DNA of 64,000 bases, from positions 217,753 to 281,752 of the forward strand of contig NZ_JABJWY010000035.1 in assembly GCF_013167215.1 (NCBI RefSeq). Reading direction: 5' to 3'. This document shows positions 34,153-43,888 of this stretch, piece after piece; the first letter of the stretch is position 1; every line of letters starts with the position of its first letter. This DNA comes from Sphingobacterium prati (GTDB lineage Bacteria; Bacteroidota; Bacteroidia; Sphingobacteriales; Sphingobacteriaceae). The notes under the pieces were generated by a model. That model was given only the letters and a program-made list of their open reading frames with translations. It was not told the DNA's origin and ran no database searches. The translations under genes were made by a program, and so were the position numbers.

Positions 34153-36630
34153 ATGGCGCATCGCATTTATATATATAACGTAAATCCTAAAACAAAAGAA
34201 ACATTTGAAACACATCTGGCCGAATGGAATTATGAAATTCCAGCCCTGATGTTCCCGCTATTTTCTTCGGGTATCCGGTCCCAAGGAACACAGCTCTATG
34301 CCAATAAGGAGGACGGTATTGCAAGGTTACGCTATTTTTATGCGCTGCTTGCTGATGTTTATCAATTGCATTACAAAAAGAAGTATGCTGAACCGGTTAA
34401 CAAGATGTTTGAATTTTTGGAAAGCTTGCCATTCGATACCTTTCAAATCGATGGACGGGATGTCTTCAATATGAATGTAGAGAAACATACAGAACAGGCA
34501 AGTGACTGGGTTGATGAGATCAGGACGACGGGAGCTTTATACACACAGGCCTTTGAGCAGCAGAGTTTGGATCCTCTTCAGAAGATCTTGCAATTATCAG
34601 GCTATGATACTTTTCTGGAAATGCTCGAGACAGACTGGATTAACTATGGTTTGGGCCTGTGGGAAGAACATGCTTTTCAGAAAGAGGGTACCGAAGTCTT
34701 TGAAGAAAATGGAAAACAAGGATTAAAGGATGCGCTTGGAAATATTCTGGTAGCTCCGAAATATGATGAGCTATTTGAGTTCAATGAAGCAGGGATTGCT
34801 TTGGTTGAACGGGATCATCTATTTGGTTACATCAATGAGCGGGGAGAGGAGATCATATCCTGTCAGTACGTTGAGGCATTTGACGCGCATGTTATCGATG
34901 GGGTTAATTATGCTGTGGTTGAAATCGAAGGGAAACGTGGTATATTGAATATTGATAGCAAACAACTTTCATTACCTGCTGCCTATGATGATCTGGACTG
35001 GTTTGCCCGTGGTTTTTTGAATGCAAAGCAAGGTGATCACTATTTTCTTTTTGCTGCTGATGGAACACAGGTTATTACCGAATCGGCGGATGAACCTTTT
35101 GGATACGATTACAGTAAGCTTTTTTATAAGCGGCAAAAAGGCACCATGAAGCGGAAATACTTTCGTATGGATGGTCACTATTTGGGCAGTTTTCTGGAAG
35201 ATAGCCTACAGGCTCTTCCCAATGCCTATTTCTGGATCAAACCCAATAAGTTGCAGCGCAAGATTTCAATCATCAAGCCTGATGGTACTGTGCTGGATGA
35301 AGAGATTGATCGTATCATCGTTCTGGATGATTATCGTAGCATCGCATACCTGAAAAATAAACAATGGCAGATTTATGCACTTGAGCATGATCTATTCCGC
35401 TTAGTCGATCGATCTATTGATAAAATCTCGGTCGATAGCATTAAAAACTTTCGAAAAGATGTCTTTATTGTCGCCTGTGCTGAAGGGCAAGGAATATATG
35501 AAGCCTATCTTGATCAATGGCTACTCGAACCTGATCCGGCTTATCTAAAAATCGAATATTGCTATATGGACTTTATGCGTATCCAGCAATCCGAAGGAAT
35601 GCGCTATTTTGATACAAAAGTGAATTTCTGTAGCGAACTTTACGATTATGTCAGTGCGCCGATTCATGATCCACATCCGGAACGAAGCGAAGGTGAATTC
35701 TTACTCTTATTTAAAGGCGAAAGGCTGTTTTATGTAGATCTAAAACGAAATGTTGCTGAATTTCCTGAAACAGCATTTGGCCGTTTGTATGCCGAAAAAT
35801 ATAATTTGCAGGGAGCTGACCAGAGCTACTTTGTACAATTTTATCAAGCATGGACAAAACGAAAGGGGGCGGGGTACGAATCTTATCTTGATAACGAGAC
35901 GTTATACGAAAAAGCGCGGAAACTAAATTGTGCCGGTAAGATAAGCGAGGCTATACCTTTGTTGACTATCGGTGCCTCCCGAGGTAGTGCCGACTGTCAG
36001 TATCTACTCGGAAATATATATAGTGATACAGATCATGAAGATTTTCTGGATATTCCTAAAGCGATCGGCTTCTACAAGCAGGCTATAGCACAGGATCATG
36101 CACAAGCTTGGACGAACTTAGGGTTCATCTATGCTACGGGCCTCGGTCTGCCGCTTGATATTCCCAAAGCCTTAGAGGCTTACCAAAAAGCCGCGGCACT
36201 GGGGGAAGCGCAAGCAATGAGCAATCTTGGTAACTGGTATTATGAAGGGGAACATCTGGAACAGGATTATGTGCAGGCCTTACACTACTTTAAGCAGGCT
36301 GAAAAAGACGGCATCACTAACGATGCGCAGGTAGCCGAAATTTATTACCAACAGAAAGATTACGCCAATTTATTACGCTATCTCAAAAAGGATAAAGACG
36401 CACAGTATGCTGCAATTTATTACGGAATTTTATATGAAGAAGGTTGGGGTGTAAAACAGAGTATGGTGAAGGCACTGCGTTACTATGAACAGGCAAACGA
36501 AAACGCGGCCTATGCTTATGCCGTCAATCGTCTCTTGTATTACTATAAAAATGGAACGTTTGCAGATTCCGCTAAATATAACTTTTGGTTGGATTTTGCT
36601 AAAAACAATGACATTGATATTGAAGAATAA
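34153..36630 (+). CDS. WG-repeat and Sel1-repeat protein, paralogue A
   Basis: An 825-aa cytoplasmic-looking protein with no signal peptide. A conserved N-terminal domain (residues 1-180, MAHRIYIYN ... EWNYEIPALMFPLF) is shared with the next gene. Three or more WG-type repeats lie at about 183-300 (for example KQGLKDALGNILVAPKYDE and GYINERGEEIISCQY). A diverged middle part follows, and Sel1/TPR-like repeats at about 600-800 (ADCQYLLGNIY, AWTNLGFIYATG, AMSNLGNWYYEG). Both repeat types bind proteins. No catalytic motif is seen. It is followed after 8 bases by its paralogue. Function unknown. Confidence 0.8.
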   Translation: MAHRIYIYNVNPKTKETFETHLAEWNYEIPALMFPLFSSGIRSQGTQLYANKEDGIARLRYFYALLADVYQLHYKKKYAEPVNKMFEFLESLPFDTFQIDGRDVFNMNVEKHTEQASDWVDEIRTTGALYTQAFEQQSLDPLQKILQLSGYDTFLEMLETDWINYGLGLWEEHAFQKEGTEVFEENGKQGLKDALGNILVAPKYDELFEFNEAGIALVERDHLFGYINERGEEIISCQYVEAFDAHVIDGVNYAVVEIEGKRGILNIDSKQLSLPAAYDDLDWFARGFLNAKQGDHYFLFAADGTQVITESADEPFGYDYSKLFYKRQKGTMKRKYFRMDGHYLGSFLEDSLQALPNAYFWIKPNKLQRKISIIKPDGTVLDEEIDRIIVLDDYRSIAYLKNKQWQIYALEHDLFRLVDRSIDKISVDSIKNFRKDVFIVACAEGQGIYEAYLDQWLLEPDPAYLKIEYCYMDFMRIQQSEGMRYFDTKVNFCSELYDYVSAPIHDPHPERSEGEFLLLFKGERLFYVDLKRNVAEFPETAFGRLYAEKYNLQGADQSYFVQFYQAWTKRKGAGYESYLDNETLYEKARKLNCAGKISEAIPLLTIGASRGSADCQYLLGNIYSDTDHEDFLDIPKAIGFYKQAIAQDHAQAWTNLGFIYATGLGLPLDIPKALEAYQKAAALGEAQAMSNLGNWYYEGEHLEQDYVQALHYFKQAEKDGITNDAQVAEIYYQQKDYANLLRYLKKDKDAQYAAIYYGILYEEGWGVKQSMVKALRYYEQANENAAYAYAVNRLLYYYKNGTFADSAKYNFWLDFAKNNDIDIEE

Positions 36631-36638
36631 AAAAGAAT

Positions 36639-39215
36639 ATGGCACATCGAATTTATATTTATAACACAGATAAAAAAGATCAGGAGTATTTCCATGCTTA
36701 TTTGGGTGAATGGAACTATGTCATTCCAGATCTGTTGCTACCCCTGTTTGCCGCAAATCCAAAAGCGAAGGGTACCTTGGTATACGCTGAAAAAGAGGCG
36801 GGTGTTTTAAAATTGCGGAAGTTCTATGATCTGCTTATTCAGGAGTATAGCCTGATATCCAATGCTGCTGTTCTGTTGACCATCGAAAAAATGTTCGATT
36901 TTCTGCATGGACTTCCATTTGAATGCTTCCAGATCAATGCACGTGATGTTTTTAATATGTCTGAGGTGAAACATAGCCAACAAGCAAAGGATTTTGCATT
37001 TGAAATTCATGAGAAGAACCTGTATTACGAAATGGCAATAGAGAAGCAGTCGTTATCAGCGCTTTGTCCTATTTTGAGCCGCTCAGGTTACGATTCTTTT
37101 TTAGCGATGTTAGAGGCTGAGTGGAGCAACTATGGATTGGGCTGGTGGAATACGGAAGCGATTGATAGCCTTGATAACCAGTTTTTTGAAGAAAACGGAC
37201 GTTGGGGAATCCGGAACGCAAAGGCTGAGGTGAAAGTCGAACCCTGTTATGACGAGATCGGAGACTTTGATTACAATGGCTTTGCAGTTGTTGCGAAAGA
37301 AGGTTTGTTTGGCTATTTAAATAGAAAGGGCGAAGAGACCATCCCTTGTATGTACGCCTCTGCAGAGCCTGTACAGAGCGGGCGTGGTACGATTGTAGGA
37401 AAAGTGAGTTTAGCGGGCAAATATGGCTTGGTGGACGTGGAAACTGGCGCTACAATTATTCCCTTGAACTATGCGGTTTTGGACGATTTTGCTTATGGAT
37501 TCTATCAGGGACAGCTGGATGGAAAATATGATATTATCGATGCCGAAGGTAAGGGCTTTCATACGACAGGTTCTGATGAGCCTTTTGAAATAGACTACGA
37601 GGGCTTTATTTATCAACCGATAGCGAACAGCAAACTACGTAAATATTATTCCAATCAGGGTGTTCTATTGGGCGAATATCCAGAAGGGGTTTTGAACGAA
37701 TTGTTGTTTGATTTTTACGCGGTCAATTTAAACAATAAAAAAATGAAATCAGTCCATGCAGCAGACGGCTCCCTTTTGGTAAAAGATGTGGCTGTGCTAA
37801 ATGCCATGAATGGGCTCAGTGCATTATTTTACCTTTCGGAAGGCAAATATTTTCTGTATGACCTCGCTAGTCAGGATTTTCTGCTGCAAGATCTGACGAT
37901 TAAATCTATACAGGGAGGTGCAGATTTTGGTAATGGCGCCTATAATTGTTATATCATCGAAACCGAATCGGAAAGAGGAATCTATCACACGGAGACTAAA
38001 AGCTGGCTGATTCCATTGTCAGCCCATTATGCCACAATCAGCTATGCGCTGATGGACTATTTTATCTTGCAAGATCAGGTGGGTGGGTATTATTACTACG
38101 ATACTGATAGCAAAGAACTGAGTGAATCCTTTGATTTTATCTGTGGTAATGTACGTCATTACCAAGATCTAATGATGTTACGCGGCGACCGACTGTTCAA
38201 TAAAGGATATGAGGGACTGGAAGGGGTTCCCCAAGATCAATATGGATATTATATCAAGGCATTGGACAAGCTGGAAGGAAAGGAACTTGAGGTTTTTGAC
38301 CATTTTTTCACGCAGTGGAAATCGGATCGGGGCGTAGATTTTGAATCTGCTTATGATAGTTATACCTTGTATCACATGGCTATGGATTGCTGCAGAAATG
38401 GAGACGTCAAAAGTGCCATCCGTTACTTTACGTATTCAGCGGATCAGGACAATGAAAGCAGTATGTACGAGCTCGGTAATATCTATACGGATACCGATAA
38501 TGAAGATAAGCGTTTCCTCGATCTGAAAAAAGGAATTGCATACTATGAGCGTTCCGCCGATAAGGGGTATGCAGCTTCTTGGAATAGCATCGGTTATCTT
38601 TACCAGCATGGAATAGGCTATACATCGGATCTAAAAAGAGCTTTTGAGGCCTATAACAAAGGGGCTGATCTTGGGGATGGCTATGCATTATCCAACTTGG
38701 GTTATTTCTTTTTTAGTGGGACCTATGTAGAGGAAGATCTTGAAAAAGCATTAGATTACTACAAAAAAGCGGAACTGAAACTGGTTGAAAATAATCGCAA
38801 TATTGCTTCGATTTATTATAGTTTAGATGACTATGACCGTCTACTTGTTTATCTGAAGAAAGATAAAGCGGATAGCTATTCCAATATTTATTACGGTTTG
38901 ATGTATGATGCGGGTTTAAAACTTAAAAAGGACAGTAAAAAAGCCATTCATTATTTTGAGCGGGCGAATCGTTATAGTGTGTATGAGTCTGCTACAGAAA
39001 GCTTATTGGGTTACTATAAAAATGATCCTGACTTTATGGATCAGGAAAAACATGCCTACTGGTCGAACTTTGCCCGGCAACACGATTTGGATATTGAACC
39101 CGAGCTGCTGATCTGGACGGAGGCTACGAAAAGTGGAGGGGCCGATCCGCAGGATGAACCTAAAGGAAATATTCGTTCATCCTTTTTTAGTAAGTTGTTT
39201 AAAAAGAAAAAATAA
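36639..39215 (+). CDS. WG-repeat and Sel1-repeat protein, paralogue B
   Basis: An 858-aa tandem paralogue of the preceding protein: same start (MAHRIYIYN), same N-terminal domain, WG repeats at about 184-310 (RWGIRNAKAEVKVEPCYDE, FGYLNRKGEETIPCMY) and Sel1 repeats at about 600-800 (SSMYELGNIYTD, SWNSIGYLYQHG, ALSNLGYFFFSG). It has an extra basic tail (SSFFSKLFKKKK) that could contact a membrane or nucleic acid. The small membrane protein gene starts 8 bases after it. The tight spacing suggests a three-gene operon. Function unknown. Confidence 0.8.
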   Translation: MAHRIYIYNTDKKDQEYFHAYLGEWNYVIPDLLLPLFAANPKAKGTLVYAEKEAGVLKLRKFYDLLIQEYSLISNAAVLLTIEKMFDFLHGLPFECFQINARDVFNMSEVKHSQQAKDFAFEIHEKNLYYEMAIEKQSLSALCPILSRSGYDSFLAMLEAEWSNYGLGWWNTEAIDSLDNQFFEENGRWGIRNAKAEVKVEPCYDEIGDFDYNGFAVVAKEGLFGYLNRKGEETIPCMYASAEPVQSGRGTIVGKVSLAGKYGLVDVETGATIIPLNYAVLDDFAYGFYQGQLDGKYDIIDAEGKGFHTTGSDEPFEIDYEGFIYQPIANSKLRKYYSNQGVLLGEYPEGVLNELLFDFYAVNLNNKKMKSVHAADGSLLVKDVAVLNAMNGLSALFYLSEGKYFLYDLASQDFLLQDLTIKSIQGGADFGNGAYNCYIIETESERGIYHTETKSWLIPLSAHYATISYALMDYFILQDQVGGYYYYDTDSKELSESFDFICGNVRHYQDLMMLRGDRLFNKGYEGLEGVPQDQYGYYIKALDKLEGKELEVFDHFFTQWKSDRGVDFESAYDSYTLYHMAMDCCRNGDVKSAIRYFTYSADQDNESSMYELGNIYTDTDNEDKRFLDLKKGIAYYERSADKGYAASWNSIGYLYQHGIGYTSDLKRAFEAYNKGADLGDGYALSNLGYFFFSGTYVEEDLEKALDYYKKAELKLVENNRNIASIYYSLDDYDRLLVYLKKDKADSYSNIYYGLMYDAGLKLKKDSKKAIHYFERANRYSVYESATESLLGYYKNDPDFMDQEKHAYWSNFARQHDLDIEPELLIWTEATKSGGADPQDEPKGNIRSSFFSKLFKKKK

Positions 39216-39223
39216 CCTGCACG

Positions 39224-39454
39224 ATGTTATCTTCTGCTAATTTAGATTTCACAGGTATGCTGATCGACCTAGCCTTTATGCTTTTTTTCGGCGTAGCTGC
39301 AGGTTATTCCCTGCTTGTTGGGATGATCCATGTCGTCCAGAAAAAGACCAAAACCTTTGGTTATTATCTGCGGACATTTTTGATCGCAGGTATCGTAGGT
39401 CTCGCTTTGGGAGCCTTTGGCGCCTTTATGATCGCGCTGTCCCTGATGGCCTAG
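39224..39454 (+). CDS. Small membrane protein, 76 aa
   Basis: Two strong hydrophobic segments (about residues 8-34 and 48-74) separated by a short basic loop (VVQKKTKTFGYYLR). It starts 8 bases after paralogue B, so it probably belongs to the same transcript and may anchor or partner the WG/Sel1 proteins at the membrane. Family not recognised. Confidence 0.65.
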   Translation: MLSSANLDFTGMLIDLAFMLFFGVAAGYSLLVGMIHVVQKKTKTFGYYLRTFLIAGIVGLALGAFGAFMIALSLMA

Positions 39455-39552
39455 GAATGCAGTATAATGCCACAATTTCTTTTCGAATACGTATTCTCAG
39501 GGGGGCGCATTTACTTTTTTTGTAGCTATATCAGAAAATAAATCTTCGGCCG

Positions 39553-40089
39553 TTAAACCGATCTATTTTTCGCGTTGACGATATGCATCAAATGGTGATT
39601 ACAATGCCAGGCATATAGGCCTATATTTACTTTAAGGGAAATATACCGTTTGGTAACCGGATGAATAAAGGCTCGTTCAAGTTGCTCATCACTCAGACTC
39701 TTGAGCAGGATTTCCCAACGTTGGTGCAGGCCTTCTAATAGTCTAAGGGAGCTTTCAATCGGATTGTGTTTTGCATCTGGAAGTTCGGCCCACAGGTTTT
39801 CTTCATAGAGTTTTATCGTTGGGTCATCTTCTGTTAGGGCTAACTTAAAACGGACAAAGCTATTCATATGGCTATCAGCGCAGTGATGCACCACCTGTCT
39901 GATGGTCCAGCCGTCTGGACGATATCGTTTCTCCAAAGCGATATCTGGCAGGTCGCTGACTTCGGATGTGAGTCGTGCGGGGAAATCTGCGATTGTTTTT
40001 ATCCAATCATTCAGTAGTTGCTTGTCAATATGATCTGGTACGGCAAAGCGACCTATGGGATACCGAAGTTTTTCTAATTCATGTTGCAT
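39553..40089 (-). CDS. DinB/YfiT-family metal-dependent transferase
   Basis: A 178-aa DinB four-helix protein of the YfiT/BstA branch (LRYPIGRFAVPDHI start). The metal His residues are in RQVVHHCADSH and in the C-terminal WHCNHHLMHI. Family members in Firmicutes transfer bacillithiol; in Bacteroidota the thiol partner is less certain. A role in detoxification or thiol chemistry is inferred. No operon partner. Confidence 0.85.
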   Translation of the reverse strand: MQHELEKLRYPIGRFAVPDHIDKQLLNDWIKTIADFPARLTSEVSDLPDIALEKRYRPDGWTIRQVVHHCADSHMNSFVRFKLALTEDDPTIKLYEENLWAELPDAKHNPIESSLRLLEGLHQRWEILLKSLSDEQLERAFIHPVTKRYISLKVNIGLYAWHCNHHLMHIVNAKNRSV

Positions 40090-40173
40090 GGTTTAAATTT
40101 AGCGAAAATTGCTTCAAGGTCCTTATGTATTGTGCGTAAAGTAACGGTTAAATCTCGTTTTGCACTTTAGGTA

Positions 40174-40974
40174 ATGAACTTATGTGATTTGGATGACAGG
40201 AAGAATTGTGGTAATTTCGACAATTCAAGATGCATGGCTTTACTTTCTATAACAGATGAGGTGGTAAAGGAGGTAAATACAGTTTGTTTTGAATATAAAG
40301 CACAAGGAATGAAGAGTCTAAATGAGTTGATTAATCCGACAGATTCAGGATGGGGTCTGGTCGAAGAATGGATGAAGGAAGCAAGCAATTCTTATGAGAT
40401 ACTAGCCAGAAATCCGAAACGCGCAGATGAGGAGCTCTTAAGAGCTCAAATTACCACAAAATCACCTATGGGCGCTATTATTCATCAAACCGGTGGAATA
40501 CTCATCGATGGTGGATGGCTCCGAATCCTAGGCTCGGGTTCGGCTAAATTGAATCGAGGTATTATGGAGTGGAACAAAGGGAAAAGCTTTGACAAAGAAG
40601 GAGAGAAAGGTGGTTTTCTGTTAATTGCCGATGATGTTTTGGGTGGCTATTTTGCGATTAATGCCGGAGCTTTGGGTGAGGGCATAGGACAGGTCTATTA
40701 TTTTGCACAGGATACCTTGCAATGGGAAAGTTTGGAGTGCGGCTATTCTGATTTTATTTATTGGACATTGAGGGGTGACATCCGTCAATTTTATGAAACA
40801 TTCAAATGGAAGGATTGGGCTGAAGATGTACGGAAATTAGATGGCAACCAAGTGTTTTCATTTTATCCTTTTCTGTGGACAGAACCGGCCCGCGATTTTC
40901 GGAAGGTTGATAGAAAAGTTGTTCCGATCGATGAAAACTACCATTTTACGATGGAATTTGCTGGTGGAAGATAG
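40174..40974 (+). CDS. DUF2625-family protein
   Basis: A 266-aa protein as given here. The recognisable DUF2625 part begins at MKSLNELINPTDSGW (ATG at 40309) and runs to the end, with typical segments LGSGSAKLNRGIMEWN and GALGEGIGQVYYFAQDTL. The 45 residues before it could be translated, but homologues as I know them usually begin at the later Met, so 40309 is a real alternative start. Function unknown; soluble, no signal. Confidence 0.7.
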   Translation: MNLCDLDDRKNCGNFDNSRCMALLSITDEVVKEVNTVCFEYKAQGMKSLNELINPTDSGWGLVEEWMKEASNSYEILARNPKRADEELLRAQITTKSPMGAIIHQTGGILIDGGWLRILGSGSAKLNRGIMEWNKGKSFDKEGEKGGFLLIADDVLGGYFAINAGALGEGIGQVYYFAQDTLQWESLECGYSDFIYWTLRGDIRQFYETFKWKDWAEDVRKLDGNQVFSFYPFLWTEPARDFRKVDRKVVPIDENYHFTMEFAGGR

Positions 40975-41094
40975 TTTTTTAGTAGTTAATAGGCTTGATG
41001 GTCATCGTTTTCGAAACGCTTGTTTAGTTGGAAATTCATCAGCGAACCGCTTGCTCATGTGCGAGATAGACGATTTTATTGGAGAATAAACAGA

Positions 41095-41487
41095 TTATTT
41101 TATCTGGATTACATGCTTTGAAAATGTCTTTCGTCTGGATATTAAATATTGCTGCATACATATCGGCGTTGTATAAGCTTGTTTTTGCTGTCTGTTTAGA
41201 ATGACTATCGAATCAATTTGATCGACCAATAAGTATTTAATCGAGGTTCCACCCCATTTTCCAATTGAAAAATGCTGCCTGAATTGCGGATTCGTATGTA
41301 GGGATACCTCAATGGGGTTTGTTTTCGCAGAAATTCCGACGTGCTTGCTGTTAGTTGATTTCAAGTATACTAAAATACGTGTGTCCTTTTTCTTTGCTTC
41401 AATCTGAATCGTACGTACAGGATCACAGGCTAGCAACAGGAGAATAGATAAAAATATTGTTATTACAAAATATATACTCATTTTCAT
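41095..41487 (-). CDS. Small uncharacterised lipoprotein
   Basis: A 130-aa protein from the ATG ending at 41487. The signal (MKMSIYFVITIFLSILLLLAC) has a lipobox with Cys about residue 21 (seen as LLLLAC). The mature domain is about 110 residues, beta-rich and basic, and of unknown family. Alternative starts at 41490 and 41511. No neighbours in an operon. Confidence 0.5.
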   Translation of the reverse strand: MKMSIYFVITIFLSILLLLACDPVRTIQIEAKKKDTRILVYLKSTNSKHVGISAKTNPIEVSLHTNPQFRQHFSIGKWGGTSIKYLLVDQIDSIVILNRQQKQAYTTPICMQQYLISRRKTFSKHVIQIK

Positions 41488-41751
41488 CATCGAACATTTA
41501 TATGTCGGCAATCAGACCAACGATCTAGTTCGTAAAGGATTCTTTTTAGACCGTCGATTATCCCCCCAAAAAATGGAGCCCCCTTGGATAGTTACAAATA
41601 TAACTGGAAATAGTAAGGATATTCTAGCTGTTTTCAGGGGATTTTAACGGAGAGCGAAAAGGGAAGGAGAACCTATATTGATCGCTGACCGAACAATTAT
41701 CTTTTCTTCGATCAGCAATCATGTCTTTTTTTTGCTCAATAAAATGTGATC

Positions 41752-43062
41752 CTAGCTAGGTTGATTTTGGAGCGCATAGGTTTGCTCGTTGAGTTTCGTT
41801 ATTTCCAGTTGAATTCCTTCTGCGAGTCCAAGTTGTGTAGCTGCTTCTTTCCCTAGTTTAAGGACATGGAATCCACGGCCACGATAAGTGAAATTGCATT
41901 CATACTCATTGGAATCAATAACGATCCGGAGCTTTTGTGATTTCGCTGGAAATAAAGGCTTAAAATCTTTCGTAATTCTGATTTGCGATTTTTTTGCATC
42001 ATCCGCTGTAATTTTATTTCCTGCTGCTGGAAATAAAATACGATTGGGAGAATCATTTTGAGCTATGTTTTCTACTACTTGTTGTTCATCTTTCTGTTGA
42101 ACTGCTGCAACATCTTTCGGAGGATTTTCCGCTGCCACTGTATCTTGAGGCTTTTTATTTTGGCGGCCTTTTTTTCGTGCATTTTGATTGGCAGGTTTTG
42201 CCGAAACTTCCTGCGATTTTGCATCAGTAGTCGTTACTGTTTTTTTGTCTTCAGCTGTTGGTGAAGAGGGGAGGGCGGACAAAGGTCGCTTGATAATATT
42301 TCGAATGTAATAATGTTTTATTCTCGATTTGTCCGTATTACGTTCTTCAATTTCAAAATCTTCCGTATAGGCTTTAAAAAGGTGGGACATCTTATCGTAA
42401 CCATAATTTCGCGCATCAAAATCTGGTTTTCTTTTATTGAAAAGACTGCCAATTTCCCCTAAAAATGCCCATCCATTTTCATCTGCGGTGTCATCAACAG
42501 TATCTTTTAATAATTCCAGTGTCTCTTCGTCAAGCACTGCTATGCTGGTTGGATTGTCAACAGGTACCGGTTTGGGTTGATTCTGCTGTTTTTTCTTTGT
42601 GTTAGATTCTTTCTTTGGATTCTTTTCAAAGATTTCAACATAAATAAATTTGTCGCAAGAGGCAATGAAAGGTTTCGGCGTTTTTTTCTCTCCAATACCG
42701 ATAACCAACTTACCCGATTCTCTTAGACGGGTTGCCAATCTTGTAAAATCGCTGTCACTTGATACAATACAGAATCCATCAACCCTATCAGAGTGGAGGA
42801 TGTCCATTGCATCAATAATGAGTGCCGAGTCCGTGGAGTTTTTGCCTTGTGTGTAACTGTACTGCTGAATCGGGGTGATCGCATGGGTAAGAAGCTTATC
42901 CTTCCATTTTTCGACATAAGGATTGGTCCAGTCACCGTAGATCCGTTTGATCGTAGGAATACCGTAGCGTTTGACTTCGTTCAGAATTTCTTCGATTTTT
43001 CGATAAGAAACATTATCCGCATCGATTAATATTGCGATTTGTAAATCCCCATGTTCTGCCAT
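41752..43062 (-). CDS. NYN-domain (PIN-like) protein with an OST-HTH/LOTUS domain
   Basis: A 436-aa protein. The N-terminal NYN domain (about residues 5-150) is of the PIN-like nuclease fold, with acidic positions in ILIDADNVS, STDSALIIDAMDIL and SSDSDFTRLA. A LOTUS/OST-HTH domain follows (about 180-255, DENGWAFLGEIGSLFNKR), then a Lys/Gln-rich linker and a small C-terminal domain (about 380-436). NYN plus LOTUS proteins are RNA-associated, so it probably cuts or binds RNA. In this window it stands alone, with the small RNA copy 2 upstream of its start. Confidence 0.88.
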   Translation of the reverse strand: MAEHGDLQIAILIDADNVSYRKIEEILNEVKRYGIPTIKRIYGDWTNPYVEKWKDKLLTHAITPIQQYSYTQGKNSTDSALIIDAMDILHSDRVDGFCIVSSDSDFTRLATRLRESGKLVIGIGEKKTPKPFIASCDKFIYVEIFEKNPKKESNTKKKQQNQPKPVPVDNPTSIAVLDEETLELLKDTVDDTADENGWAFLGEIGSLFNKRKPDFDARNYGYDKMSHLFKAYTEDFEIEERNTDKSRIKHYYIRNIIKRPLSALPSSPTAEDKKTVTTTDAKSQEVSAKPANQNARKKGRQNKKPQDTVAAENPPKDVAAVQQKDEQQVVENIAQNDSPNRILFPAAGNKITADDAKKSQIRITKDFKPLFPAKSQKLRIVIDSNEYECNFTYRGRGFHVLKLGKEAATQLGLAEGIQLEITKLNEQTYALQNQPS

Positions 43063-43310
43063 ATATGTTTAGTTATATTTCGATGTATTTTTATGTGTAC
43101 GCCACCAATAGGATTTTCCTATTTTTTGAACATACGGTTAAAAATACGTTATTGTTGAAGAATTATTGAATTTTTTAAGAATTTAATTTGAATAATGATT
43201 TTCTGAAGGACGCTATTTGAAAGATTTCCTATCCTAATTTTATGTATGATATTATAACAGATGCATTGGAAGAGGAACATCATATCGTGTTTAATATGAT
43301 GTATAGGAAC
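43063..43310. other. Intergenic segment, no assigned feature
   Basis: A/T-rich stretch upstream of the NYN gene. No gene-like frame or clear promoter is seen. Together with the small RNA copy and the sequence to 43888 it makes an 826-bp gene-free region. Confidence 0.4.
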
Positions 43311-43389
43311 AAAAAAAGGTTTTCAAACGGGGAGAATGAAAACCTTAAATAACCAATTATAAACCTAAATTATGATGATACAAAGATAG
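43311..43389 (-). ncRNA. Putative small RNA gene, copy 2 (promoter, short transcript, intrinsic terminator)
   Basis: Near-identical to 1011-1089, with four differences in 79 bases at positions 43347, 43377, 43378 and 43385. On the minus strand, TTG (complement of 43409-43411), a 20-bp spacer and TATCTTTG (complement of 43381-43388) form a full consensus promoter. A transcript starting about 43375 would end in the AAGGTTTTC/GAAAACCTT hairpin and seven T at 43311-43317. The hairpin, including its C-rich loop, and the T-tract are unchanged between copies while the flanking DNA is unrelated. It is followed on the minus strand by the NYN gene 249 bases away, so a leader role is possible but the terminator argues for a free RNA. 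Confidence 0.7.
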
Positions 43390-43888
43390 TGTGTCTTTTA
43401 CACTTCTGCAAGTGTTGTTTGATATTTTTTTATTGAGCAATTATTTTTGTAGCTAAAAAGCTACAATATTCTTGATGTCATCCTGATTTTAAAGATAATG
43501 TTTATTTAAGGTACGCTATTTCGTTATTGCAAGTGTATCATTTCAAAGCGAAAAGTGACCATAGTGTCAGTTCTTTTGTGATCCGAGGCCACCATTTTAT
43601 AACAGTTTCTTTTTTTGTTGATGATTACTGATATCTAGCTTTATACCAAGATCAGAACAAAATCGTACTTGGAGCTGAAATATGACCATGTTTAGCCTGT
43701 AAAACCCCTGTTAACTCCCTGTAATTACCCTACTATTATAAAAATTGATAGCAATCAGGTATGTTCTTATACCAAATATGGTTAAAGCGATTTTACAATA
43801 GAGCACATCATGGTCCTCGAAAGTTTGAAAAAATAGGATGAAATTTAAAATTACACAAGACGCGCGCCCAGGATAGTGTAATAAGTGG
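43390..43888. other. Gene-free spacer with an outward promoter
   Basis: No credible frame on either strand. The left end holds the -33 box of the small RNA and a divergent plus-strand promoter with a palindrome. The rest up to the AraC gene end is unassigned. Confidence 0.4.
43418..43466 (+). promoter_or_regulatory. Consensus plus-strand promoter with overlapping palindrome, no known gene downstream
   Basis: TTTG (43418-43421), 20 bp, TATTTTTG (43442-43449) is an exact promoter match. The palindrome TTGTAGCT-AAAA-AGCTACAA (43447-43466) overlaps the -7 box and the expected start. The -33 boxes of this promoter and of the leftward small RNA promoter are only 6 bp apart. No ORF follows for more than 400 bases. 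Confidence 0.5.
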
